Shown: positions 1 through 8,515, counted from the stretch's first letter. The stretch is DNA of 33,135 bases from Halomonas maura (GCF_030409305.1 NZ_JAUFPQ010000007.1:1-33135); one strand, 5' to 3'. Notes: generated by a model from the sequence alone, not told the origin. A program made the numbers and translations.

Positions 1-1902
1 CCCGCGGCGGCCCCAGGGCCCGCCGAGGGCGACGCGGCGCCGGCCGGCGAGGGCGCCGGCGAGCCTCGCGCCCCGGCCATGCCGCGTCGGGTGCCCGAGG
101 TCGTGCCCGAGCCGGTCCTGCCGGATGACGATGACGATGACGCGCCCCTGCCGTCCTGGCAGGCCGAGGCCTCCCGGGAGCCGGCGGCGTCGCGTCCGGC
201 GCCGCCCGAGGCGTCCCCGCGGCCGAGCACGCCGCCTCCGGTTGAGCCGCCGCCTGCCGATGACGACGACGGCCCCCGGCAGGCCAGCGCCGAGCAGGCC
301 CGGGAGGCGGCGGACGACGATGGCCCCACCCTGTGGACCGTGGAGCACCTGCAGAGCCAGCGGCCCATGTTCGACGACCTGCCGGAGCCGGACGGCGAGC
401 TGCCCAGCCTGCGGCTGCTCACCCCGCCCCAGGCCCATCAGCCCAACTACTCGGACGCCCAGCTCGCCGAGATGGCCGAGCTGCTGGAGACCCGGCTGCG
501 CGAGTACGGCGTCAAGGCCGAGGTGGTCGATACCTGGCCGGGCCCGGTGATCACCCGCTTCGAGATCAAGCCGGCGGCGGGGGTGAAGGTCTCCAAGATC
601 AGCAACCTGGCCAAGGACCTGGCGCGCTCGCTGATGGTCAAGAGCGTGCGGGTGGTGGAGGTCATTCCCGGCCGGCCCACGGTGGGCATCGAGATCCCCA
701 ATCCCAACCGCGCGATGATCCGCCTGCGCGAGGTGATCGACTCCGACCGCTACCAGCACGAGGCCTCGGCGCTGACCCTGGCGCTCGGCCAGGACATCGG
801 CGGCGGCCCGGTGGTGGCCAACCTCGGCAAGATGCCGCACCTGCTGGTGGCCGGGACCACCGGCTCGGGCAAGTCGGTGGGGGTCAACGCCATGCTGATC
901 TCCATGCTGCTCAAGGCCACGCCCGACGAAGTGCGCATGATCATGGTCGACCCCAAGATGCTGGAACTCTCCGTCTACGACGGCATCCCGCACCTGCTGG
1001 CGCCGGTGGTCACCGACATGAAGGAGGCGGCCAACGCCCTGCGCTGGTGCGTGGCCGAGATGGAGCGGCGCTACAAGCTGATGGCGGCCATGGGCGTGCG
1101 CAACATCGCCGGCTTCAACGCCAAGCTCGACGAGGCCGAGCGGGCCGGGGCCCAGGTCGCCGACCCGCTGTGGGAACCGCAGCCCTGGGAGATGCACCAG
1201 GCGCCGCCGGTGCTCGAGAAGCTGCCCTATATCGTGGTGGTGATCGACGAGTTCGCCGACATGTTCATGATCGTCGGCAAGAAGGTCGAGGAGCTGATCG
1301 CGCGGCTGGCCCAGAAGGCCCGCGCCGCCGGCATCCACCTGATCCTGGCCACCCAGCGGCCCTCGGTGGACGTGGTGACCGGCCTGATCAAGGCCAACAT
1401 CCCCACCCGCATGGCCTTCCAGGTGTCGTCGCGGGTCGATTCCCGCACCATCCTCGACCAGGGCGGCGCCGAGAACCTGCTGGGCCACGGCGACATGCTC
1501 TACCTGCCGGCCGGGTCCGGCATGCCGACCCGGGTGCACGGGGCCTTCGTCGATGACGACGAGGTGCACCGGGTGGTCGAGGACTGGAAGCGTCGCGGCG
1601 AGCCGGAATACATCGACGAGATCCTCTCCGGCGGCGTCTCCGCCGAGGCCCTGGCCGGCCTCGAGGCCGAGGGCGGCGGTGGCGGCGACGACGATGCCGA
1701 GCAGGACGCCCTCTACGACGAGGCCGTGGCCTTCGTCACCGAGAGCCGCCGGGCCTCCATCTCGGCGGTCCAGCGCCGCTTCAAGATCGGCTACAACCGG
1801 GCCGCCCGCCTGGTCGAGGCGATGGAAATGGCCGGCGTGGTCTCGACCATGGGCACCAACGGGGCCCGCGAGGTGCTGGCGCCGCCGCCGGCCGGCGACT
1901 GA
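1..1902 (+). CDS. ftsK: DNA translocase FtsK, C-terminal part (5' end outside window)
   Basis: This is the motor part of the septal DNA translocase that pumps the terminus region of the chromosome through the closing septum and activates XerCD at dif. The frame is open from base 1, so the membrane-anchored N-terminus lies outside the window. What remains starts with a Pro/Ala/Glu-rich linker carrying runs of Asp (about bases 120-330), followed by the FtsK/SpoIIIE motor. Walker A GTTGSGKS lies at 853-876 and Walker [10 protein letters not shown] at about 1234-1260. The C-terminal winged-helix gamma domain, which reads KOPS sites, is at about 1708-1893 ([20 protein letters not shown]). The very acidic linker fits a halophile. 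lolA follows on the same strand, as in many gammaproteobacteria. The family assignment is close to certain. Confidence 0.97.
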   Translation, partial: PAAAPGPAEGDAAPAGEGAGEPRAPAMPRRVPEVVPEPVLPDDDDDDAPLPSWQAEASREPAASRPAPPEASPRPSTPPPVEPPPADDDDGPRQASAEQAREAADDDGPTLWTVEHLQSQRPMFDDLPEPDGELPSLRLLTPPQAHQPNYSDAQLAEMAELLETRLREYGVKAEVVDTWPGPVITRFEIKPAAGVKVSKISNLAKDLARSLMVKSVRVVEVIPGRPTVGIEIPNPNRAMIRLREVIDSDRYQHEASALTLALGQDIGGGPVVANLGKMPHLLVAGTTGSGKSVGVNAMLISMLLKATPDEVRMIMVDPKMLELSVYDGIPHLLAPVVTDMKEAANALRWCVAEMERRYKLMAAMGVRNIAGFNAKLDEAERAGAQVADPLWEPQPWEMHQAPPVLEKLPYIVVVIDEFADMFMIVGKKVEELIARLAQKARAAGIHLILATQRPSVDVVTGLIKANIPTRMAFQVSSRVDSRTILDQGGAENLLGHGDMLYLPAGSGMPTRVHGAFVDDDEVHRVVEDWKRRGEPEYIDEILSGGVSAEALAGLEAEGGGGGDDDAEQDALYDEAVAFVTESRRASISAVQRRFKIGYNRAARLVEAMEMAGVVSTMGTNGAREVLAPPPAGD

Positions 1903-1932
1903 GGCCGCCCCGATCATGCAACCACCATGCAA

Positions 1933-1961
1933 GCCGCGGCCGGGATGCAACCCGCCGCGGC
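1933..1961 (+). terminator. GC-rich hairpin between ftsK and lolA
   Basis: The arms GCCGCGG and CGGG (one bulged C between them) pair with CCCG and CCGCGGC around an ATGCAA loop. There is no T-run after it, so it may be an attenuating or processing hairpin rather than a full terminator. The word ATGCAA occurs three times here (1916, 1927, 1945). Confidence 0.4.
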
Positions 1962-2016
1962 ACCCCGGGTCCGAGACACAGGACGCGACCATGGATCCGC
2001 TCAGGGAGACAATGAG

Positions 2017-2646
2017 ATGACAGTGAAGACGACCCTTGCCGCGCTGGCCCTGGCGGCGCTGGCCCCGGCCTCGGCGCTGGCCAGCGAAGGCGCCGACCGG
2101 CTGGCCCGGATGCTGGAGCCGGTGCAGACCTACGTCGCCGACTTCGACCAGCAGATCCTCGACAGCAGCGGCCAGCGCCTGCAGGAGGCCAGCGGGCAGA
2201 TGTGGCTGTCGCGCCCCGGGCGATTCCGCTGGGAGGTGGACGCGCCCTACGAGCAGATCGTGGTGTCCGACGGCGAACAGGTGACCCTCTATGACCCCGA
2301 CCTGCAGCAGGCCACGGTGCAGGCGCTGGACGAGCGGGTCACCCATACCCCGGCGCTGCTGCTCTCCGGCAGTGCCGACGAGCTCACCGAGAGCTACGAG
2401 GTGTCGCGCAGTCAGCAGGGGGCGTCGGAGACCTTCACTCTCCTGCCGAAGAGTTCCGACACCCTGTTCGAGGAGCTCAAGCTGACCTTCTACGGCGAGC
2501 AGTTGGGCTTCCTGCAGATGACCGACAGCACCGGACAGCGCACCGCCATCGAGTTCGATGACGTGCAGCAGAACGTCGAGGTGCCCGATGGCCGCTTCCG
2601 CGTGGACCTGCCCGAGGGCACCGATGTGATCCGCGAATCCCGATAA
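2017..2646 (+). CDS. lolA: Outer-membrane lipoprotein carrier protein LolA
   Basis: LolA is the periplasmic chaperone that takes mature lipoproteins from the LolCDE exporter and hands them to LolB at the outer membrane. The 209-residue product is close to the usual precursor length of about 200. It starts with a clear signal peptide (MTVKTTLAALALAALAPASA, cleavage likely after LA before SEGADR). The mature part shows family features: VADFDQQILDSSGQ, a GQMWLSRPGRFRWEVDAPYEQ segment, and DGEQVTLYDPDLQQATVQ. The start at 2017 is chosen because it gives the signal peptide and has a purine-rich AGGGAGA just upstream. A longer open frame from 1927 would bury the signal peptide. It lies 114 bp downstream of ftsK and is followed by a convergent terminator shared with the MFS gene. 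Confidence 0.95.
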   Translation: MTVKTTLAALALAALAPASALASEGADRLARMLEPVQTYVADFDQQILDSSGQRLQEASGQMWLSRPGRFRWEVDAPYEQIVVSDGEQVTLYDPDLQQATVQALDERVTHTPALLLSGSADELTESYEVSRSQQGASETFTLLPKSSDTLFEELKLTFYGEQLGFLQMTDSTGQRTAIEFDDVQQNVEVPDGRFRVDLPEGTDVIRESR

Positions 2647-2668
2647 GCGGGGACAGGCGGCGGCCTCG

Positions 2669-2704
2669 ATCGCCCCCGGGGAAGACTGCTTTCCCGGGGG
2701 CGAT
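2669..2704. terminator. Bidirectional terminator between lolA and the MFS gene
   Basis: A 15-bp stem (ATCGCCCCCGGGGAA with its near-complement TTTCCCGGGGGCGAT, one G-T pair) closes a GACTGC loop. It sits between two convergent genes, 22 bp after the lolA stop and just before the MFS stop. The T-run is weak on both sides. Confidence 0.7.
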
Positions 2705-2709
2705 GTCGT

Positions 2710-3864
2710 TCAGGCCGCGTCGAACGCGCGACGCGACCGTCGCAACGGCCAGCCGTACACGAAAAGGCAGGCGCCGAGCAGTACCAGGCCGAAGACGGCC
2801 AGGGCGTTGGCCTGGCCGAGGCTCTCCATCATTGCGCCGGTGACGACGACCGGCACGCTGAAGCCGAGGTAGGCCATCAGGAAGAAGCCGGCGCTGGCGC
2901 GGGCGGACTGGTCGCCGGCCGCATCCAGGATGCCGCTCAGGCCGCCCAGGTAGATGAATCCGTAGCAGGCGCTGCTGGCCCCCAGCGCGCCCAGCAGCAC
3001 GCCGGCCAGGCGGCCCTCGAGGGCGCCCCAGGCGATCAGCGCGTAGGCCAGCGGCAGGATGACCAGGCCGAGGCGCACCGAGGTCGCCGGGGACAGGCGG
3101 CGGGCCAGGGGCTGGAAGAGGACGCCGCCGCTGCAGATGCCGAGGGTCGCGAAGCCGGACCAGGCCGACAGGCCGTGTCGGTCCAGTACCTCGGGCAGCA
3201 GGGCGATGACCAGGCCGACCGTGGCCCAGGCCAGCAGGATCGTCACGCCGAACGCCACACTCCCGGTGGGATAGGCGGGCAGGCGCACAGCGGCGGGCGC
3301 CGTCGATTCGGGCGTGTTGTCCTCCAGGCGCCAGAGGCCGAACAGGGCCAAGGAGCCCGCGAGCAGATACCACCACAGGCTCGCCGGCGTCAGGCTGGGT
3401 TCACGCAGCAGGCAAAGGCTGGTCATGGCGGCGCCCAGACCGAAACCGAGCGAGGTGCTGGCGGTGACCCAGGCCGTGGGACGGCGGCGATCCCGGCCGG
3501 GGAGCAAGGCGAGCATGTAGGCAGGGGCCGAGGCCGAGGTCAGGGCGGTGGCGATGCCCATCAGCAAGCGGGCGATGCCCAGCGTGACCACGCCCGGGGC
3601 GGCCAGCGTCAGCAGGGTAGCGGCGAGACACAGGCCGAGGGCGGTGACCATCAGCGAACGCCGTCCGAACCGGTCGGGCAGCCCGCCGCCCAGGATCAGC
3701 ACCGGCAGGATGCCGAGCACGTAGCAGGCGAAGGCGATGCCGGTGGCGGTGGTGCCCAGGCCGTCATGGGCCGCCAGGGCGTCGTAGTAGGGGGCCTGAA
3801 GATTGACGGCAGTGGTGGTCAGGCAGAGGGCGAAGGCCAGGCGGAGTCCCGGAAGCATCGACAT
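2710..3864 (-). CDS. Major facilitator superfamily transporter
   Basis: This is a 384-residue inner-membrane secondary transporter with about 12 hydrophobic segments. The MFS loop 2-3 signature is visible as GGGLPDRFGRRSLM in the first third. Substrate cannot be read from sequence. The start at 3864 (MSMLPGLRLAFALCL) is chosen because it opens straight into the first membrane segment and has GAGG six bases upstream on its strand. The frame stays open further upstream, but that part overlaps the divergent regulator and looks non-coding. The gene is transcribed away from a MocR-type regulator that begins 112 bp from its start. In this family, regulators often control the adjacent divergent transporter, so the pair probably form one unit (inference). 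Confidence 0.85.
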   Translation of the reverse strand: MSMLPGLRLAFALCLTTTAVNLQAPYYDALAAHDGLGTTATGIAFACYVLGILPVLILGGGLPDRFGRRSLMVTALGLCLAATLLTLAAPGVVTLGIARLLMGIATALTSASAPAYMLALLPGRDRRRPTAWVTASTSLGFGLGAAMTSLCLLREPSLTPASLWWYLLAGSLALFGLWRLEDNTPESTAPAAVRLPAYPTGSVAFGVTILLAWATVGLVIALLPEVLDRHGLSAWSGFATLGICSGGVLFQPLARRLSPATSVRLGLVILPLAYALIAWGALEGRLAGVLLGALGASSACYGFIYLGGLSGILDAAGDQSARASAGFFLMAYLGFSVPVVVTGAMMESLGQANALAVFGLVLLGACLFVYGWPLRRSRRAFDAA

Positions 3865-3885
3865 GGGGGGCCTCGAGCGGGTGGG

Positions 3886-3931
3886 TGAGGCCTCAGGCTC
3901 CCATCGTGCCCGGCGCGGCATAAGGTACACT
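3886..3931. promoter_or_regulatory. Divergent promoter/operator region between MFS gene and MocR-type gene
   Basis: The 112-bp divergent gap holds a perfect 10-bp palindrome TGAGGCCTCA at 3886-3895. A plausible plus-strand -10 element TACACT lies at 3926-3931, overlapping AT-containing sequence (TACCTTAT on the minus strand) that could serve the MFS gene. No good -35 boxes were found, so this is a weak call. Confidence 0.3.
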
Positions 3932-3976
3932 GGCGATGGATTTTGCGGGAACGGTGCGGGCGAGAGGGAAGCTGCC

Positions 3977-4198
3977 ATGCAGGTGAAGATCGATCCGCTC
4001 GCGGAGCGGCCCCGGGTCGAGCAGCTGACGGACGGCATCCGAGAGTGGATCGAACGGCATGGCGCGCCCGGCGAACGACTGCCGTCGATCCGTCGCCTCT
4101 CCGCGACGCAGGCTGTCAGCCGTAACACCGTGCTCGAGGCCTACGAGCGCCTCGCCGCGCTGGGCTGGATCGTCTCGCGGCCCGGTTCGGGGTTCTAG
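3977..4198 (+). CDS. GntR-type winged-helix fragment, 73 residues
   Basis: This is the N-terminal half of the interrupted regulator. The start at 3977 has GAGAGGGAAG a few bases upstream and gives MQVKIDPLAERPRVEQLTDG, a normal beginning for the family. It holds the whole DNA-binding domain and ends at the wing, so on its own it would be a bare HTH with no sensor or dimerisation domain. Confidence 0.5.
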   Translation: MQVKIDPLAERPRVEQLTDGIREWIERHGAPGERLPSIRRLSATQAVSRNTVLEAYERLAALGWIVSRPGSGF

Positions 4199-5359
4199 GT
4201 GGCCGACGGGGCCGTCGATGCGACGGAGCGCGAGGCGCGTTCGGGCATGGCGGACGTGTCCGACGAGATGTGGCAGCTGTTCCAGCCAGAGGGCGACAGC
4301 CTGCGACTGGGCTGTGGCTGGCTGCCCACCGCCTGGCGCGACGAGGAAACCTTCGCTCGTGCCCTGCGCCAGGTGGCGCGGCAGTCGTCGGCGGGGCTGT
4401 TCGAGTACGGCACGCCACTGGGCTCGCCGGAGCTGCGTGCCCTGCTGCAGGAACGATTGCGGGGCCTGGCCATCGAGGCCGACGCCAACCAGCTGCTGAC
4501 GACCGGCGGCGGCAGTCAGGCGCTCGACGTCATCGTGCGCTGGATGCTGCGCCCGGGCGACACCGTGCTCGTAGAATCCCCGGGCTACTACAACCTGTTC
4601 GGGCTGCTGCATCTCCACCGGGTCAACGTCGTCGGCGTGCGTCGTACCGAGGACGGGCCCGATCCGGAACATCTCGAGGCGCTGCTCGAGCGCCATTCGC
4701 CCAGGCTGTTCTTCTGTCACAGCGTACTGCACAACCCCACGGGCACCAGCCTGTCTCCGGAGGTCGCGCGGCGGGTGCTGGCGCTGGCCGAGCGGCACGA
4801 TCTGTGGATCGTCGAGGACGATATCTACGCCGATTTCCAGCAGACGCCCACGCCACGGCTGGCCGCGCTGGACGGCCTGCGGCGGGTTATCTACGTGGGG
4901 AGCTTCTCCAAGACCCTCTCCTGCTCGCTGCGCGTCGGCTTCATCGCCGCGCCGCCGGCGCTCGTCAAGCCGCTGGTCGACGTCAAGATGCTCAGCAATA
5001 TCGCCAGCTCGTCCTTCGCCGAACAGGTGGTGGCGACGCTGCTGCGCAACGGCAGCTACCGTCGGCTGGTGGACAGGCTGCGGCTGCGCCTGTCACGACG
5101 CATGAGCACCGCCCTCGAACTGGCCCGAGGAAGTGGCTGGGAGCCGTATGCGCTGCCCCGGGGCGGCATGTTCCTGTGGGCGCGCCACCCCGAGGTCGCC
5201 TCGTCCCGGGAGCTGGTCGCCAGCGCGGAGCGCCGGGGCATCCGGCTGTCTCCCGGGGAGGTCTTCCTGCCCGAGGCGAACGAGTCGCCCTGGATTCGTC
5301 TCAACGTGGCCTATGTCGACGACGCCCGGGCGCGAACCTTCCTGGCCGACCCGCGATGA
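4199..5359 (+). CDS. PLP-dependent aminotransferase-like fragment, 386 residues
   Basis: This is the C-terminal half of the interrupted regulator, in the same frame and directly after the TAG. The codon next to the stop is GTG, so reinitiation is possible, although only a weak CGGGG lies upstream. It has the MocR-family landmarks: GLFEYGTPLGSPELRALL, TTGGGSQALDVIVRWML, HNPTGTSLSPEVARRVL, VEDDIYADF and the Schiff-base lysine in SFSKTLSCSLRVGF. The stop is one base from the convergent rarA stop. Whether it is expressed alone is unknown. Confidence 0.5.
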   Translation: MADGAVDATEREARSGMADVSDEMWQLFQPEGDSLRLGCGWLPTAWRDEETFARALRQVARQSSAGLFEYGTPLGSPELRALLQERLRGLAIEADANQLLTTGGGSQALDVIVRWMLRPGDTVLVESPGYYNLFGLLHLHRVNVVGVRRTEDGPDPEHLEALLERHSPRLFFCHSVLHNPTGTSLSPEVARRVLALAERHDLWIVEDDIYADFQQTPTPRLAALDGLRRVIYVGSFSKTLSCSLRVGFIAAPPALVKPLVDVKMLSNIASSSFAEQVVATLLRNGSYRRLVDRLRLRLSRRMSTALELARGSGWEPYALPRGGMFLWARHPEVASSRELVASAERRGIRLSPGEVFLPEANESPWIRLNVAYVDDARARTFLADPR

Positions 5360-5360
5360 C

Positions 5361-6701
5361 TCAGTCCGCCTCTCGATCGGCGGCCGTATCGAGTTCGGCG
5401 CGCCACTCCATCATTTGTTCATAGCGCTTCTCCTGGCCGTACGCCGTGGGCCGGTAGAAGCGTTCGTGAGGGACGTCCTCGGGCCAGCAGTCGTGCCGGC
5501 TCCCCGCCGGATAGCCGTGGGGCTCGCCGTGCGCGTAGCGATAGCCCTCGCCGTGGCCCAGCGATGCCATCAGCTTGGTCGGGGCGTTGCGCAGGTAGGT
5601 GGGCACCTCGAGGCGCGGCTGGGCGGCGGCGAAGGCGCGGGCGCGGTGCCAGGCCTGGTCGACGGCGTTGCTCTTGGGGGCCACCGCCAGGTGGATGGCG
5701 GCATGGGCGATGGCCCGCTGGCCCTCGTAGTCACCGAGGCGCAGGTAGGCGTCCCAGGCCGCCATGACCAGCGGCAGCGCCTTGGGATCGGCATTGCCCA
5801 CATCCTCGGAGGCGATGGCGGTCAGCCGGCGGACCACGTCGAGCGGGTCGCCGCCGCCCTGGACGAAGCGGGCGATGTAGAGCAGGGCGGCGTCCGGGCG
5901 CGAGGAGCGTATCGACTTGTGGATCGCCGAGAGCAGGTCGTAGTAGTGGTCGCCCTGCTTGTCGAAGGCGCTGGCCTGATGGCCGATCACGTCCTCCAGG
6001 GCCTCGCGGGGCAGGCGCTCGCCGTCGCCCTCCGGGGAGGTGAAGTCGCAGGCGGTCTCCAGCAGGCCCAGGGCGCGGCGCGCATCCCCGGCGGCGGCTC
6101 GCGCCAGCATGGCCAGGACCTCGTCGTCCACCGTGATGCGCCGGGCGCCCAGGCCATGGGTCTCGTCGGCGAGGGCCTGGTGCAGCACCCGCATCAGTTC
6201 CTCCTCGGTCAGCGCCTTGAGCACGTGGACCCGGGCCCGGGAGAGCAGGGCCGAGTTGACCTCGAAGGAGGGGTTCTCGGTGGTGGCGCCGATCAGCGTC
6301 AGCAGGCCGGATTCCACATGGGGCAGCAGGGCGTCCTGCTGGCTCTTGTTGAGCCGGTGGATCTCGTCGAGGAACAGCAGGGTGCCGCGTCCCTGCCCCT
6401 GGGCGGCCCGGGCGCGATCCACCGCGGCGCGGATCTCCTTGACGCCGGCCATCACCGCCGACAGCCGCTCGAGGTGGGCGCCGGACTCCTCGGCGAGGAT
6501 CTCCGCCAGGGTGGTCTTGCCGGTCCCCGGTGGCCCCCACAGGATCATCGAGCGCACCAGCCCGCTCTCGACCATCCGGCGCAGTGGCTTGCCGGGCCCC
6601 ACCAGGGCCTGCTGGCCGACATAGTCGGCGAGCCGGCGCGGTCGCATGCGCCAGGCCAGGGGCGCGGTCTCCTCGGACGTGGCCTGCTGGAACAGGTCCA
6701 T
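5361..6701 (-). CDS. rarA: Replication-associated recombination protein A (RarA/MgsA)
   Basis: RarA is an AAA+ ATPase related to clamp-loader subunits that acts at stalled replication forks together with SSB. The 446-residue length matches the family. Walker A GPPGTGKT is at residues 56-63, Walker B LLFLDEIHR around residue 112, and the sensor 1 region is GATTENPSFEVNSALLSR. The C-terminal tetramerisation part includes HYYDLLSAIHKSIRSSRPDAALLYIARF. AGGAG lies eight bases before the ATG on this strand. In many gammaproteobacteria rarA directly follows lolA on the same strand. Here it is inverted, and the MFS/MocR pair sits between them. Confidence 0.96.
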   Translation of the reverse strand: MDLFQQATSEETAPLAWRMRPRRLADYVGQQALVGPGKPLRRMVESGLVRSMILWGPPGTGKTTLAEILAEESGAHLERLSAVMAGVKEIRAAVDRARAAQGQGRGTLLFLDEIHRLNKSQQDALLPHVESGLLTLIGATTENPSFEVNSALLSRARVHVLKALTEEELMRVLHQALADETHGLGARRITVDDEVLAMLARAAAGDARRALGLLETACDFTSPEGDGERLPREALEDVIGHQASAFDKQGDHYYDLLSAIHKSIRSSRPDAALLYIARFVQGGGDPLDVVRRLTAIASEDVGNADPKALPLVMAAWDAYLRLGDYEGQRAIAHAAIHLAVAPKSNAVDQAWHRARAFAAAQPRLEVPTYLRNAPTKLMASLGHGEGYRYAHGEPHGYPAGSRHDCWPEDVPHERFYRPTAYGQEKRYEQMMEWRAELDTAADREAD

Positions 6702-6897
6702 TTCTGACTCCTCCGCTGACGGCTGCTAGAGTGGATACGTCCATTCTGGACTTTCGACCATGGACGGCGGGCAAACATCCCGGTGGCAGGCTAGCTTGTT
6801 AACGCCATCGCGCATCACCGGGAACCCGCCGGGACGAGGCGAGTCGAATCGAAGGTGCCTTGCGTCCATGTGCCTGATCACAGAGGAGGCCTCCGCG

Positions 6898-7449
6898 ATG
6901 CCCATGCTGAATCAACTGCGCCAGGATCATGCCAATATGGCCCGCATATTGCACGTTCTGCAGCTCAAGCAGAAGACCCTGGCGGCCGGTGAACGGCCGA
7001 ATTTCCAGCTGGTACGCGAAGTCGTGGACTATATCCTCGACTATCAGGAGGGATTCACCCAGCCCCTGGAGAAGGTCTGCACCGAGCGGCTGAAGCAGGT
7101 GGTACCCGAGTCCGAGGAGGTGACCGCGCGGCTGGCCAGGGACTACCGGGCGCTCAAGGCCCAGCTCAAGCGCCTGTCCGATGACCTCGACATGATCCTG
7201 ATGGATGCGGTGATTCCCATGGACCGCTTCGCCGACGACCTGCGGGCCTATGTGGAGGCGCACCGCGCCTACCTGCGCGACGAGCGGGAGCTGCTGTTCC
7301 CGATGATCCGTGATTATTTCCAGGACGGCGACCTCGAGACCCTCGCCGAGTCGCTGCCCGAGGGCGCCGCCGAGAAGCTGGAGCGCCTCCAGGAGGCCTA
7401 CCCGGAGCTCTACGCCGAACTGCGGGACGCGCCCGAGCCCGCCACCTGA
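6898..7449 (+). CDS. Hemerythrin-like helical protein with most metal ligands missing
   Basis: This 183-residue protein resembles the hemerythrin/HHE family of four-helix bundles, which bind a di-iron centre. The start at 6898 has GAGGAGG eight bases upstream; longer frames lack this. The first-helix pattern LRQDHANMARILHVL (His11) fits the family well. In the second helix, where relatives usually have a YHHPxED-type motif, it reads GFTQPLEK. Tyr83 (RDYRALK) and Tyr125 (RAYLRDERELLFP) stand where His is expected, while Glu128 is kept. This alignment is from memory of the family. If right, the protein keeps the fold but probably not the di-iron site, so its role is unknown. It stands alone, divergent from rarA. 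Confidence 0.8.
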   Translation: MPMLNQLRQDHANMARILHVLQLKQKTLAAGERPNFQLVREVVDYILDYQEGFTQPLEKVCTERLKQVVPESEEVTARLARDYRALKAQLKRLSDDLDMILMDAVIPMDRFADDLRAYVEAHRAYLRDERELLFPMIRDYFQDGDLETLAESLPEGAAEKLERLQEAYPELYAELRDAPEPAT

Positions 7450-7533
7450 GGGACACCATCCGACTCGACGGGCCCCGACATCGACCCGGGCGGTGTGGCG
7501 CGACCGTCCGGGCGTCGGATGACGCCATGCACC

Positions 7534-7562
7534 TTCGAGTCCGCGCCCGGCTGAGGTAGAAT
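7534..7562 (+). promoter_or_regulatory. Probable sigma-70 promoter upstream of murI
   Basis: TTCGAG (7534-7539) and TAGAAT (7557-7562) are separated by 17 bp. Transcription would start near 7570, inside a possible small leader hairpin GCCCCG (7563-7568) / CGGGGC (7579-7584). Confidence 0.5.
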
Positions 7563-7592
7563 GCCCCGCATCCTGAGACGGGGCCTGACGCC

Positions 7593-7682
7593 ATGCCGCA
7601 CACCTCCCTTGCCATTGCCTCGCCGACCGCGCCCTGCCGGGGGCTGTGCCGGTGGGCGATCGGCCGATCGGCGGCGGGCTGA
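7593..7682 (+). CDS. Possible 29-residue leader ORF overlapping murI
   Basis: A short frame (MPHTSLAIASPTAPCRGLCR and nine more residues) begins about 25 bp after the predicted transcript start. Its TGA stop shares a base with the chosen murI ATG (TGATG), an arrangement that permits translational coupling. It resembles no protein I recognise with confidence; the Cys-containing PCRGLCR is faintly like the start of DUF1289 proteins. Its ribosome-binding site is weak and GC-rich DNA gives chance frames easily. Confidence 0.25.
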   Translation: MPHTSLAIASPTAPCRGLCRWAIGRSAAG

Positions 7683-8458
7683 TGGCGGGACCGATCCTGG
7701 TCTTCGATTCCGGGGTGGGCGGGCTCTCGGTGGTCGCGGCGCTGCGCCGACGGCTGCCCGAGGTGGCCCTGGCCTATGCCTGCGACAACGCCATGCTGCC
7801 CTATGGCGTCCGCGAGGACGATTGGCTGGTGGCCCGCATCCTCAGGGTCTGCCGGGCGGCGGTGGCCGCCAGTGGCTGCAGCGGCCTGGTGGTGGCCTGC
7901 AATACCGCCAGCACCCTGGCCCTCGAGGCGTTGCGCGAGAGCCTGTCGGTGCCGGTGGTCGGCACCGTGCCGGCGATCAAGCCGGCCGCGGGGCTGAGCG
8001 AGAGCCGTCATATCGGCCTGCTGGCGACCAGCGCCACCGTGGCGCGCCCCTACACCCTGCGGCTGATCGAGGATTTCGCCCGGGATTGCCGCGTCACGCG
8101 CCTCGCCGCCGACTCCCTGGTGGGCGAGGCCGAACGGCTGGTGCTCGGCGAGACGCCGGATGCCGCCCGGCTGCGTCGCGTGCTGGCGCCGCTCGAGGCA
8201 TTGCCCGACCTCGATACCCTGGTGCTGGGCTGCACCCACTTCCCGCTACTGCGGGACCGGCTCGCCGCAGCCGCCCCCCGACCGCTGCGCTGGGTGGATT
8301 CCGGCGATGCCATCGCTCGGCGCACCGGCCAGGTCGTCGTCGCGCCGCAGCGCCGCCCGGCGCTCGAGCTGGGCTGGGTGACCGCCCCGTCGCCGGCCCT
8401 CGCACGGGGGCTCGCCGGCTTCGGCTTCGTCGACGCTCGTCGGCTCGTCCTGGCCTGA
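7682..8458 (+). CDS. murI: Glutamate racemase
   Basis: MurI converts L-glutamate to D-glutamate for peptidoglycan, in the cytosol and without a cofactor. The 258-residue product has the whole family pattern. The N-terminal FDSGVGGLSV carries the active-site Asp9-Ser10. Cys73 in VACNTAST and Cys184 in LGCTHFPLL are the two catalytic thiols that work from opposite faces. The start at 7682 is preferred because MAGPILVFDSGVGGLS is a typical beginning; a GTG at 7646 would add twelve residues. trmA follows closely downstream on the same strand. Confidence 0.94.
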   Translation: MAGPILVFDSGVGGLSVVAALRRRLPEVALAYACDNAMLPYGVREDDWLVARILRVCRAAVAASGCSGLVVACNTASTLALEALRESLSVPVVGTVPAIKPAAGLSESRHIGLLATSATVARPYTLRLIEDFARDCRVTRLAADSLVGEAERLVLGETPDAARLRRVLAPLEALPDLDTLVLGCTHFPLLRDRLAAAAPRPLRWVDSGDAIARRTGQVVVAPQRRPALELGWVTAPSPALARGLAGFGFVDARRLVLA

Positions 8459-8515
8459 GTGCCCCGGGCCCCGTTCCCTTACCTAGAGTCTTTCGATCAC
8501 TATCCAGGAGCCGCC

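Larger units (their letters stand above)
3977..5359 (+). pseudogene. MocR/PdxR-type regulator (GntR HTH + aminotransferase) split by an in-frame TAG
   Basis: The two halves together would make a 460-codon MocR-type regulator, in which a GntR winged helix binds DNA and a fold-type I aminotransferase domain senses a PLP-linked ligand. Residues 1-73 carry the HTH (ERLPSIRRLSATQAVSRNTV and the usual RPGSGF end of the wing). The next codon, 4196-4198, is TAG, and the same frame then runs on without another stop through the aminotransferase domain. Family members usually have Tyr at this point (GSGFYVA), so one TAC/TAT to TAG change would explain it. The PLP lysine is in GSFSKTLSCSLRVG (codon 4910-4912). 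Apart from the amber codon the frame is intact. It could be a recent nonsense mutation, a sequencing error, a suppressed codon, or two coupled polypeptides. Confidence 0.8.

Noticed and set aside
7646..7681. GTG at 7646 as the murI start
   Set aside because: It would add twelve residues not seen in the family. The ATG at 7682 gives the usual N-terminus, although the GTG cannot be fully excluded.
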